A stretch of DNA of 64,000 nt from Diabrotica undecimpunctata (taxonomy: Eukaryota; Arthropoda; Insecta; Coleoptera; Chrysomelidae), in contig NC_092806.1 of the NCBI RefSeq assembly GCF_040954645.1, positions 128,858,952 through 128,922,951 of the forward strand, written 5' to 3'. Position numbers and translations under genes: made by a program. This document shows, piece after piece, positions 51,690 through 62,884 of the stretch; within the stretch, counting starts at the first letter, position 1; every line of letters starts with the position of its first letter. Below the pieces are notes generated by a model. That model had not been told where the DNA came from and searched no databases. It was given only the letters and a program-made list of their open reading frames with translations.

Positions 51690-53935
51690 AAAGAGTTATC
51701 AATGAAAACGGAAAGAGAATGTGGAATTCTGCACATCAAACTAACTAAGAATAACCAACACATTTTTTGATCATAAAATTCAACACAAATACACGTTTGA
51801 AAATACAAGAGGACATAGATCAATGATATATTATGTGGTCACAAACAGAAATATTCACCATAAACAGGTAGTGGATGTGAGAAGTTTGACGTCACCCAAT
51901 GTGGGAAGCGATTACTATTTGGTACTTGGTAAAATTAGATTCAGTGAAAGATGGAAAGATAACTTAAACAAACCAAATCAGAGGAAATAATAAAAATAGA
52001 AAATTTAAGAGATGACTCCATAAAATCATTACATCAAAAAGGCTAGAAACAGAAATTACAAATGGAGAATATCGAAAATGAAAGCAATGTAGAGACTAGC
52101 TGGAGAAAACAAGAAAAATATTCTGGATGCTGCCCGAGAAGCACTTGGAACTAAAATAATAAACAAAAAGTGGTCAACGAAAACACCATGGTTTACACTA
52201 GAGGTTAAACAAAAATGTCACCAAAAAAAGAAAGATTTCCTAAAATATAAGTCAGAAAAAACGAATGAATCATATGAAGAATATAAAAGAATAAGAACTG
52301 AAACTCATCAAATGGTAAGAAAAACAAAAACAGACTACTGGGAAAGATTCACAAAAGGACTAGAGATGGATTTCTATGGACAATAGAAACAAGTATGGCG
52401 CTGCATAAGACAACAAAGAAGCGAAATGAAAGAACTAGTTGAAATAGAAGACATACAAGAGGATACATGGATGGACTTCCTGACAGAAATGTTTAAAAAA
52501 CAAAACGAAGAACCTTTACCAGAAACGCCAAATATAATAACTGAGGAAAAGACCGAAATCTCCCAAAACGATGTGAAAGAAGGAATAAACAAATTAAATC
52601 TTAAAATATGGAGGTAATCATCTTGTACAACAACTGCAACTTCTTATTAATAAAATAATCACCATGACAGAATACCAGATGAATGGAGGAGAGCGATCAT
52701 GGTGATGTTCTTCAAAAAAGGAGATAAGAAAGACCCCAATAATTATTGAGCAATAAATCTATTAAATACAACACTCAAATTGACAACAAGAATAATAGCG
52801 ACAAAAATAAACGAACGAATATCTCTGCAAGAAGAACAGCAAGGATTTCGGACAGGAAGATCATGCACGGATGCAGTTTTTGTAATAAGACAAATAAAAG
52901 AAAAGTCGCTGGAATACAACAAACCAGCATATATGTGTCTGATAGATTGAAGAAAGCGTTTGATAGAGTGAGAATTCGGGGCGCGATACATTTATTATAT
53001 AAAAAGGGAATATCACTGGATTTAGTAAAAACCATTGAGAATATATATAAAGATAACATAGCTATGGTAAGATGTAAAGGAAAACTATCAAATATGAAAC
53101 TGGCATTAGACAAGGAGATTCGCTGAGCCCATTAATATTTAATCTGATAATGGATGAAATCATAAAGAAAGTTAAAAAAGAAGAGGATATATAATGGGAG
53201 AAAAGGAAATAAGGATAATATGCTACGCCGACGACGCCATAATAACAGCCGAAAATCAAGATGACCTACAAAGATTAATTAAAGAATTCGAAGATACGGC
53301 GCTCATATACAACATGGAGATCTCAACAGAGAAAACTACAGCGATAGTGACATCAGCGGAACCGAGAAGATGGAGAAGACGGAACCAAGTGATGGAAACT
53401 GAATACTTGGGAATAAAACTGTCAAGCTACGGAAATGTGGAAGAAGAAGTACAAAAACAAGTGAATATGGCAAACAGAGCAGCAGGATGTCTCAACAACA
53501 CAATCTCGAGAAACAAATACCTCACAACGGAAACGAAAACCAGGATATATAAATCAACAAAAAGACCGATAATGACGTACACAGCGGAAACAAGAGCAGA
53601 TACGGCAAAAACACAAAGACTACTGGAAACAACAGAAATGAAAGTCTTACGAAAAATAACAAACCAAACTCTAAGAGACAGAGTAAAAAGTGAGGAAATA
53701 CGAGCGAGATGTGGTATAGAGGAAATAAACGCGTGGACCAAAAGAAGAAAAGTGGAATGGAATCAACACATCGAAGAATGACAGAAAATAGAATAGTACG
53801 AATAGCAAGAGACAAATCGCCAAATGGAAGATCATTGGACGACCGAGAAAAAGATGGTCATACAACGTCAATTGAGGCTAAAAACCAAAGTAAAACAGGC
53901 ATTTTGCCTATTTATAAAGTAGGAAGAAGAAATTT
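51690..53935 (+). mobile_element. LINE, family B, with endonuclease end
   Basis: It opens inside the endonuclease (about 51690: NENGKR, NTFFDHKIQHKYTFENTRGH in broken frames, GSDYYLVLGKIRF near 51910). It continues with the linker (KTPWFTLEVKQKC-like near 52190, DYWERFTKGLEMD near 52335) and RT, then ends with the C-terminus and a GGAAGAAGAAATT tail near 53920. The S-D-H of the endonuclease is changed to S-D-Y, removing the catalytic His. The RT half is far better preserved than the 5' half. Confidence 0.85.
52746..53781 (+). pseudogene. RT and C-terminus of family B LINE (52.7 kb copy)
   Basis: Fingers and motif A are split over frames: LQEEQQGFRTGRSCTDAVFV (near 52830), YMCLIDxKKAFDRVRI (52930-52980, one stop inside) and GAIHLLYKKGISLDLVKTIE. 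Motif B is GIRQGDSLSPLIFN near 53110. Open frame 53194-53781 carries IRIICYADDAIITAENQDDL (motif C, YADD at 53224-53235), METEYLGIKLSSYG, VNMANRAAGCLNNTISRNKY, RPIMTYTAETRADTAKTQRL, TEMKVLRKITNQTLRDRVKS and WNQHIEE. This 195-codon stretch is uninterrupted. Confidence 0.86.
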
Positions 53936-55025
53936 CTGTTTATAAAAAACGAACAAATGAACCGAGTACCCTCTACACTCGACCATTTAGTTTTTGTGGT
54001 CTTTGGGTATGATTTCATGTATCCCGTGTAGATTTCCTCACTCCAATACCTTAAATTTTATCAAATTACATTCCCACACAGTATAAATATTGCTTCGTCG
54101 AATAAACATATTATTGTTAACGAAGTTCTCGTCAGTTACTTTAAATTTAATATTAAACCTCATGAAGTCACCAATTTCGTCCACTTTGTTCGTTTTCATC
54201 ATAAAACTTTCCGTTTTTGTGTGAAATTTTTAATTTAATCTTACAGCTAATCCGTAAAAATCTTTCTGGGGCACTGCATTTCACATTAATAGGTTAATAT
54301 ACGTATACACATATGGGTACCTCATTACTTCCAATAGTTTTAGTTAGAGTTTTAATTGTGATCAATATCATTCAACAAGGTTAGTGTAACGGATCTGTGA
54401 AATGCTTGCTCTAGTTAACTGTTTTATGAATATAACCAAAAATTTTTATCTCCCATCCTTGCCTAACCTGTTCTCTAATGATTTTGACTAAATCTTCCGG
54501 TTTTCATGTTTTTAAAAAGATAATATAACCTCTTATCAATGCCACATTATCAAATTACTTTTTTACCAAACATCCGCTATTAAACACTTTTTTTTGTAAT
54601 AAAACAAAATTCACCAATTGATACAATACGTCCAACTCTACATGAGGTAGTCCCAGAAATACTCGACTCAACAAACTAAAGACAAAAAATTTAACAAAAT
54701 CTATCAGCTGTATACACTTTTTTAAACAATCTTTAATAAGTTTTGTGATAAGAACTGTATTTTTCCTCAAAATGGCGTTGAACTGCCAACATCACTTCTT
54801 CGTGGTTGGAAGATCTTTTGATCACTGTGTCATTTATTTAAGTGTTCAAACAGAAAATAATCCGAGTGGGCTAACTCTAGCGAAGACAGTGGATGAGTGC
54901 AATTCAAACTTCAATTTATGAATTTTAGCTACAGTAATAACAAATAAGCTTCTTAGCCAAATGCAGCCATTTTTGCTTGATTAGTGCTAAAACGTTGCAC
55001 TGAGTTCGCATATTACTCGCCGTTG

Positions 55026-55028
<3 letters not shown>
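53936..55028. other. Unassigned A+T-rich DNA
   Basis: No gene or known repeat recognised. Confidence 0.4.
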
Positions 55029-55101
<73 letters not shown>

Positions 55102-55119
55102 AATATATATATATATATC
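55029..55119. repeat. (AT)n microsatellite
   Basis: About 90 bp of AT dinucleotides with one ACAA interruption near 55100. Confidence 0.95.
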
Positions 55120-56169
55120 TACGGCATTAAGTGAACTCCGCCCATGTTAAAATTCAGGTTCAATTGAGCTCCGTGGTCAAGTGGATACCGATATACGGAG
55201 CTCACTTGACAATTCCGTAATATTGGTTCAGTCGATTCATCAACATGTAGAGTTTAATAATTTATAAAAAATTTTTGGAGCCCGTAAATACCCCTGTATC
55301 ATAAATGTATATCGCTTAGTTCACGTGTATATATTATAGGGGTCGTTCAGATCTTCTTCATTGTATATTTGAACCATACGTTTATCGGTTTAAGTAAGCT
55401 CTGAGAGTTTGGCAACTGTGCGATTATACCGTATGTTTTCAACATATACCCTGAACGGTTTATATGGGCTCCTTATTTTTATCTACTGTTTGTAGACAGT
55501 GGAATGTCATACGCATTACACTGTGTAACAGAGGATATTATATTACCTGGTATAACTAAGTACTAAAATGTAACTGGTTCTTTAAAAAACAGGTATGTAG
55601 ATACAAAAGGATTTGGGCTTATTATTGAATGGAATGTTCGCTTGCATCGAAAATTTTATTTTTTCTGTATTTTTAAAGATGTTGTTTTTTTATTTAATAT
55701 AATTTTATTAGTTCAATTAGTTCAAGAAATTTCGTAATATATTTTGTTTACGTGAGTATGTCTTTGTACATTTTATGTAAGCATCTGAATAATAAAAACT
55801 ACTTTTATTTTATCCAATCTTCTGCGATATATTGTATAAAGCTTTTTTAATATTTTAGTTCTGGTCTTATTTGTGTACTACATATGATATCTTGATAGAA
55901 GGTTATCTCAAAATAAATATGGTTAAGTGCTACAATAGATATTTTTGTGTTAAAATTAATAGAAAGAATGGTTAATTTGTCTAACAAGGTATATTCGGCA
56001 GCAGAAGCATATAGTACAAGCGTCTATGTTTTAAGGGCGGAAGGACGTGCGCCTCATTTTTAGCTGACAAGCTTGCGAAGAATATTATTTCTGGTCCTTA
56101 ATTTACCTTTTAGTTTTAAACAATAATCTGTGACTGACCCGGTGTAATACAAACTATTTTCAAGGAATT
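55120..56169. other. Unassigned DNA with interleaved inverted repeats
   Basis: At 55166-55210 two inverted repeats (GAGCTCCGT and GTCAAGTG with their complements) are interleaved in pseudoknot order. No coding sequence recognised. Confidence 0.4.
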
Positions 56170-57735
56170 TATAGGAAGTCTACAGTTCAATGATTTTATG
56201 ACAAGATTGGATGTTCAGTTTTGTGAAAACGTCTATGTCGAGGAAATTGAAGGAGCACCCACGAGTTTTTCAGGGGTTTTGAAAAAATATAATAGAAGTC
56301 CTAGTATCTACCGGTATGGATCGTTTGTTTGTGTAAATGTTATACAGTGTAGGTGCCTTTATGCTACCCCAAGCGAGACCGTTCTTCATCTGCTATTCTT
56401 AACATTGAGTGATACAAAAAATATTCTCTTGTGTAGGCATACGCAAATAATATAAGTGAGTTTGTTATCTAAGGGGATATCGTATAGTTTTTCGAGAAAT
56501 ATTTTGTAATTTAAGGTGTCGTAAGCGGCATTTGGATTGAAAAATACCACCCCTGATACCCGATATTTTTCGTACCCATCTTTGATGTGTTGGGTAAGAT
56601 TTAGCATTTGTAATGTACCTGATCTTCCCTATCTATAGCCACTTTTGTCTTTTAATTTGAGCTTTTCTTCAAATATCGGTGAAATCATATTAACGATCTT
56701 GTGCAAAAGTATTTTAAATAGCTGACAAAATAAAGATATTGGCCGATAGTTTTTGTGGTCGTTGGAGTTTTTGCCAGGTTTAAGCAAGGTAACAACTTTG
56801 GCTTGTCTCTAGATTTTGGGTGTTTCCATAATTTGAATACAGTTGTTCATCATCCGGATAAGCCATTGTGGTGTTTTTGGTCCAGATTTCGTAATAAGCT
56901 TTGTGCTCAGATCCTCAATGTCGGTAGTTGTATTATTTTTCATTAAATATGTAGATGGTGGATCCAAGCTCAACATCGTTGAAAGTTTCTCTGAAAGCTG
57001 ACTGGTTTTGTCCTTTCTTACTTTGAGTTATTCTTTGCTTTTTTTCCGACAGAGATAGCATGTCTATATCTATAATGTGGTTTTCAGCGATAAGCTTTAT
57101 TCCAAATACCCTACGTTAGGCCCTATATGTGTTTCCTGCACTAGAAATAAGTCAGATTCGTGTTTAGCGCATATGTCTGATCAGTTTAAGTAAAGTAAAA
57201 TTTCTTGATCTCTAGATATACCCTTAACAGTTATAAACATTATGTTATTAGAATAGTTGGTCCTAAAAAGGACCAATTTGACAAAATCATATTAAAGGGG
57301 TGACTGAAGAATTAGCCGATTAATTATTTAATCATTACCCTGGGTATACCCGATTGTGGTGGTTTTCTTAGTACTTAAATTTTCGTAAAGGCTCGTTCTT
57401 TGAACCCCATAAGTAATGCCTAATATTTTACTTTTTATTGAAAATTTAAATTTTACATGCCGTGTATTACTTTTTGACGATATTTCGAATCAGATTTGTA
57501 TAGTAATAATTTAAGGTATTAAAGAGCCTGTTTGTGGAAAATAAATAAGTTTGTGATATCGTTCTCAACTCATATATAGATAATAAAAAAATAAAAACAG
57601 TTAAAATAGGTGTAAAAAATTTCAACTTCATACATCGGCGCCATTGTTCAGGTGATGGGTTTATCACAGATATCAAAGGTTACATTTTAATTCAAGGTTC
57701 TATTTGCGTGTTTTCAATATTAAAAGAGTAGGAAA
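56170..57735 (-). mobile_element. Jockey-like LINE with internal deletion, copy 1
   Basis: The minus strand reads, 5' to 3': an untranslated or ORF1-derived lead (57735-57250) and a start of endonuclease (SDICAKHESDLFLVQETHIG near 57190-57130). It then passes directly to an RT lead-in (FNDVELGSTIYIF, ITKSGPKTPQWLIRM), TLLKPGKNSNDHKNYRPISL and RT. The middle and end of the endonuclease are missing. A second copy at 62885-64000 has the same junctions. Motif C is not recognisable. The K-P-G-K-x-x-x-x...Y-R-P-I-S-L block assigns it to the Jockey/CR1-type LINEs. Confidence 0.75.
56386..56607 (-). pseudogene. Jockey-like RT motif A region
   Basis: A 73-residue open frame: LNLTQHIKDGYEKYRVSGVV, FFNPNAAYDTLNYKIFLEKL (motif A, the usual F-V-D-L-S-A-A-Y-D-T with Asp changed to Asn at the first catalytic position) and HKRIFFVSLNVKNSR. 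Motif B follows in another frame as NGLAWGSIKAPTLYNIYTN (56380-56320), where P-Q-G-S-V-L-A-P has been degraded. Confidence 0.78.
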
Positions 57736-57994
57736 AGACACGTTTATGCTTTTTTTTTAAATCTATTCTATTTTCTTTCTAGAGTTCCGTCTTTTTTGAA
57801 CGACCTGTGGTCTTTTTTCAATTGGACACTTGTCCAAGGCTATGACAAATACTTTGTCCTCTGCTATTCTAAATTAATATGACTGATTCATTATTTTCTC
57901 TAAACATTCTGTCCTCTGCTATTCTACATTAATATGACTGATTCATTTTCTCTTTCTTGCAGCTATTTTAATGTTTATCCTGTGTATCTTTTTC
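57736..57994. other. Unassigned spacer
   Basis: Contains a direct repeat of a TGTCCTCTGCTATTCTA...ATTAATATGACTGATTCATT block (57856-57895 and 57910-57947). Confidence 0.5.
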
Positions 57995-58985
57995 TACTTC
58001 TTCTTCTTCTTCTTCTTCTTTTTATATAGCCATGACTCTGTCTGTTTTTCAATGTGCCTCCAGTAAGTTGCCGTTCCATGGTTTTCGTGGTCTTCCTACT
58101 GATCGTCTTCCTATTGGGTAACCGTCTCTTGCCGTGTCTACTACTCTATTTGTTGTCATTTGGCTTATATGATCGTTCCATTCTACTCCTCTATTTCTTA
58201 ACCAGTTCTTGATGTTCTTCACCTTGCATCTACATCGTATATCTGTACTTCTAGCTCTGTCCCATAGTGTCTTACCATCAATTTTTCTAAGTGTTTATAT
58301 CTCTGTTGTTTCTAACATCCTTTTTGTCCTGTTTATGTCAGGTCCTGTTTCTGCTGCGTTTGTCATTATTGTAAATTTTGTAAATTCTGCCTTTGGTTTC
58401 TTTCCCGATATTTTTATTTCTTCATATTGTTTCATTTAGGCAGCCTGCGGCTCTGTTTGCTCTATTCAGTGGATCTTCCACTTAAGTTTCGAGCTTTCCG
58501 TAGCTAGATAATGTGATACCTAGATATTTAAACTTCATCACTTGTTCTATTATCTGACCTTCCAGCTCCAATTAACATATTAGTAAACTTGCTGTTGTAA
58601 CCATGCATTTTGTCTCTTTTGAGGAAATTAACATGTTAAATTTTCTGGCGGTTATATGAAATTGGTGTAGCATACGTTGTAAATCATCTTTACTTTGAAA
58701 GAATAGTACTGCGTCGTCTGCATAGCAGATTATTTTAATTTGTTTTTCTCCTATTTGGTATCCTCTTTTATTTCTTACTTTTTATTATTTCATCCATAAT
58801 CCGGTTGAACAATAGAGGACTCAGGAAATCTCCCTGTCTTATCCCATTACCAGCTTCAATAGGGTCGGTTAGTTCTTCTTCTACTTTTACTTTTATTGTG
58901 TTGTTTTGGTATATTTTATATTTTCGATTGTTTTGATTATTCAATGAAATTGACATTAATTTGATAGTTTCCATTTTATTAGTAC
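57995..58985 (-). mobile_element. LINE, family B, minus strand
   Basis: The minus strand from 58985 reads YQNNTIKVKVEEELTDPIEA, then GNGIRQGDFLSPLLFNRIMD (motif B), IKIICYADDAVLFFQSKDDL (motif C at 58713-58724), LELEGQIIEQVMKFKYLGIT and NRANRAAGCLNETI. A decayed C-terminus and a long (GAA)n tail follow at 57999-58020 (CTT repeats on the plus strand). It is 5'-truncated just before motif B. It is closely related to the plus-strand copy at 47660-48735. Confidence 0.83.
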
Positions 58986-59179
58986 TGATGGTATATAACT
59001 AGCATCTGTTGGTACTATATATCAATTTGAACATGTGGAAGTAAGAGCACTCTCTTGTTAGTAATTTCAGTGTAAATTATGACGAAACCAGAAATAACCC
59101 ATAATATTATCCCACACCTCAAAGGTCTGCCTCGCTGTATCTGGGAGACGCAATAATTCGCTTTTGATAGATATAAACA
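58986..59179. other. Junction between two LINEs
   Basis: Short spacer; open frames here are antisense or chance. Confidence 0.3.
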
Positions 59180-59415
59180 AAAACCCACTAAGACGAACAC
59201 AACATAAATCAAAAAAATCCGTCAACCTGTCAATAGGGACATACAATATTAGATCGATGTCTACGGATGAATAAGTACATGAACTGAAAGAAGAATTAAC
59301 AACCATAAAATGAGATATCATAGGCCTATCAGAAACTCGACGAAAAGAAGAAACCCGAATACAGCCTATGTCATACTTAAAATAAGAAGAACATTAATTA
59401 AAATTATCTAGGTAT

Positions 59416-59874
59416 ATGCCCCCACGACAGCTTATGATGACGGAAGATATCGAACTATTTTATGAAGATATATTAAAGACTATGGAAGAACATAAAAATC
59501 GTCTTATACTAGTAATTGGAGATTTCAATGCCAAACTGGGTAGAAAACTAAACAATGAAGAAACTAAAATAGGAGATTTCGGCTATGGTCAGAGAAATGA
59601 TAGAGGTGCTACTTTGATGAACTACCTAGAAGAAAAGCATCTATACGCAATGAACTCCTTTTACAAAAAGAAGCCCCAACGAAAGTGGACATGGGTCAGC
59701 CCTAATGGATCCACAAAAAATGAGATCGACTACATACTGTCCACGGAACGATATATCATTAAAGATGTAACAGTTCTTAACAGATTCACAACAGGTAGCG
59801 ATCACTGGATGGTCAGAGCAAAAATTAGTGTTGACGATAACTATGAAATGAAAAGAAAAATAATTAAAAACTAG
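59416..59874 (+). pseudogene. APE-type endonuclease of family C LINE
   Basis: A 152-residue open frame. DIELFYEDILKTMEEHKNRL and VIGDFNAKLG (catalytic G-D-F-N) lie near residue 36, NDRGATLMNYLEEKHLYAMN near residue 62, and KWTWVSPNGSTKNEIDYILS (N-E-I-D-Y) near residue 97. TGSDHWMVRAKI with the catalytic S-D-H lies near residue 132. All late catalytic motifs are intact. The upstream part with the N-terminal catalytic residues is in other frames at 59218-59390. The enzyme would nick target DNA to prime reverse transcription. Confidence 0.87.
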
Positions 59875-60209
59875 GATCTAGTAGATAGAAACAAACTAGG
59901 GCAATATAAAGAGATATACAAAGACCTATTAAAAGAACAACTTACTTAAAAATTAGACAGTGATGACAAAGATATAGATGAAATAGACAACATACTTACA
60001 GCAACGATGATTACATCAGGAAAAGAAATAGCAAAAAAGGATCTAAAAAAGAACAATTATATATCAACAGAAACAAAGAAGCTTATGGATAAAAGAAGGA
60101 AGCTATAGAATATGTAGAAATCAATAAAACAATAAGCAGAATAATAAGAAAAAATAAGAGAAAAGAACAAGAAATAAAAATAGAAAAAGTAATACAAAAC
60201 AACAAAAAT

Positions 60210-60791
60210 ATGAAATGCTTAAGACCGAAATTAGGTAAGTGTGAAATAAACAAAAAAAAAGATGAAAACGGACTAGAAACAAACGTTAAAGATGACATTA
60301 TAAATATTAATCACCATTTCTACTCAGAACTATATAAAACAAAAAAGGAACCACCAGAAACAATTAAAAACCAACTTAAGGCTAAAGTAAAAAATGTCAA
60401 CTCAGAGCTACAGCCAGAAATAAGCAAATCAGAAATAAAGAAGGCATTGAAAGAAATGAAAAACAACAAATCGCCAGTAAAAGATGGAATAACTGCAGAT
60501 ATGCTGAAATATGGTGGAAAAGTGGTAATTAACAATCTACATTCCGTTTTTAACAAGATATTAAAAGAAAAAAGAATCCCAAACAACTGGAAGGAATCCG
60601 TAACCATTATCCTACACAAGAAAGGGGATAAAGCAGATATAAAAAACTACCGTCCTATAACACTCCTCAATGTAATGTATAAACTCCTAACAAAAATTTT
60701 AACCAATAGATTGACGACAAAATTCGATGGATACCAGTCAAAAGAACAAGCTGGTTTAGGAAGGGATTCAGCACAAGTGACCATTTACTAA
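60210..60791 (+). pseudogene. Linker and RT fingers of family C LINE
   Basis: A 193-residue open frame: charged linker, FYSELYKTKKEPPETIKNQL, SEIKKALKEMKNNKSPVKDG (pre-RT), NKILKEKRIPNNWKESVTII, HKKGDKADIKNYRPITLLNV and MYKLLTKILTNRLTTKFD. It ends shortly after KEQAG with a frameshift in the usual F-R-K-G-F-S-T-S-D-H segment. The sequence is very close to the minus-strand copy at 21824-21600. Confidence 0.85.
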
Positions 60792-60839
60792 GTATGAAAA
60801 TACTTATAGAACGAGCAAATGAATAATGAAAAATGAATA

Positions 60840-61511
60840 AGAAAATGAATTGACCACAGATATACGGAACTAATAGCCAATATATATAAGGAAGCCAAAA
60901 CAACAATTAAAGTATATGAATAAACAAAATCAATACAAATAAATAGAGGCGTGAGACAGGGTGACACAATATCACCGAAACTTTTCAATCAGGCTCTGGA
61001 AGATATTTTTAAAAGATCAGAATGGGAAGAAAAAGGTATAAAAATTTATGGACAACGCTTGAACCATCTAATATACGCTGATGACATCGCATTGATAACA
61101 GATAAATGAGAATAATTATTTGAAATGATGAAAGAACTGGACGTAGAAGCTGGAAAGATAGGCCTTAATATGAATTACAGCAAGACCAAAATTATAACAA
61201 ATACAGATGAAAACATCACAATGAGGATCGGACAAGATGAAGTAGAACAAGTTCAGGATTATATATATCTGGGTCAAACTATAAAACGTAACAAAGAAAA
61301 CCAAACAGCAGAGATAAAAAGACGAGTTAGACTGGCATGGGCGGCATTTGGCAAACTAAGCTACATTCTTAAAAACAAAAGATATCCACAGCATCTTAAG
61401 ACCAAAGTATACAATCAATGCGTACTCCCTGTTCTAACTTATGGTTCCCAAACGTGGACATTTACAAAAGTAAACATGGACATAACCATAAAAACCCAAA
61501 TAAATCGTTGA
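60840..61511 (+). pseudogene. RT palm and post-RT of family C LINE
   Basis: Broken frames give IDHRYTELIANIYKEAKTTI, INRGVRQGDTISPKLFNQAL (motif B near 60950) and YADDIALITDK (motif C at 61074-61085). Then open frame 61125-61511 gives KIGLNMNYSKTKIITNTDEN, DYIYLGQTIKRNKENQTAEI, RVRLAWAAFGKLSYILKNKR and CVLPVLTYGSQTWTFTK. Motif A is not visible, because the segment around 60815-60840 is deleted or scrambled. Confidence 0.82.
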
Positions 61512-62884
61512 TCAATTATTCACTATTAGGCAGTTAATGAGAAATGTTGGGAATACAAAAAAAAACATTAAACTAGTTATTTATAGATTTTAAACAAACA
61601 CTGATATAATCATAAGAATAAAACTATGAAATACCATGGCAGAACTAGGCTTACCTAATAAACTAATTTAACAAGGAGTAATCTACAAGTAAAGTATCTT
61701 ACTGTCGACTTATTTTCAAATGTACTGCAAAGAGCTCTAAAAAATGTAAACGAATTATTAACAGCTGTTTTGAAAACTAAATATTATGAGACGAATTGGG
61801 GATATTATATTACACAAACTAAACCGCTTGCCTACAAAAAATATTAGGAAAATATGATACGACGGAAAAGACTAATGACTTTACAGTTAATTGCCACATA
61901 AGTATCAATGTAACTATAGCTCACCAAATGGGTTCAATTACATTGCAATTTTTAAATTTTTCGTGATAAAATGAAGTGATTCATTGTTGTTTTGAAAAGG
62001 TAAGTTGTTTTTTATTTTTGTATTACTATCATCTGATATTGTAATATCAACAACATTTTTCATAATATATTCTGAAATGCGCTTTCTATGACTGATAACG
62101 AACAGAAGTTTTTTTAACTTCTCGTTAATATAATTATGTAGGAATTTAGATTTTTATCTTGTTCTTACTATAGTGCTAAAGCACAAATGTAGTTATAGTC
62201 TACCGTATTTTTTCATAGTGGTCATAGTTTTTGATTGTAGTATAGCTTATGTGTTTATAATAACTAGCACATAGAAAATAATAAAATTTTGTACCCTGTG
62301 CTTTATGTTTATTATCCTTTATTGTATTGGAACATCTAGAAGTATAGTAACACATTTTAATTGTTGAACAAAAGAGAAAATAAAAACACTTTTTGTGGTG
62401 TGCCACTTAACCATACACAAAATCGTACACAAATAGTCAAATGGTAGTAAAAGTTTCCGATATAGGCCGCCAGACGGCAAAGGCATCGCCGCGCTCGATG
62501 TCTATACTATGAAATGTTTTTCAGATAGTCTTCTGATCAGATTTTTTCAAAACATTAAATTACATCTTTTTGTCTTTCTTTATTTAGGCTAACCGCTACT
62601 GTTTTTTTTTCTTCAGCGTTTCTTCTTAAATTACATTAATGTTATATTTACAATTCTTTCTGGAACGAGCTATAATTTTTCTCAAATAACCATTTTGTGT
62701 GGTTTAGTCACCTTACGGTTTAGCGTGCTTTGGCTCTTTAAAGTCCCTTTTAATATTAATATCGTTTGAGAAATTTTTCCCAGATGACTAAATAAATTTC
62801 TTTAACATACAAGAGAGAGGACGTAGAGTAGGGCATAACGTAACTTAGATGTTGAATGAAAACTGCAAATTGCTGCTTAGATTG
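61512..62884. other. Unassigned A+T-rich DNA
   Basis: No gene or known repeat recognised. Confidence 0.4.

Larger units (their letters stand above)
59180..61511 (+). mobile_element. LINE, family C, with endonuclease
   Basis: The plus strand carries the endonuclease start (SVNLSIGTYNIRSMSTDE near 59218, then IIGLSETRRKEE), a deletion of about 60 residues, the rest of the endonuclease (59416-59874), the linker, RT and the beginning of the C-terminus. It ends near 61511 without the K-R-x-R-G-R-P-Q block or tail that the 20.5 kb copy has, so the 3' end is lost. This is the family C copy with most of its endonuclease. Confidence 0.86.

Noticed and set aside
53427..53871. Long hydrophobic minus-strand open frames
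   Set aside because: They are antisense shadows of the family B RT C-terminus, which has the expected conserved motifs on the plus strand.
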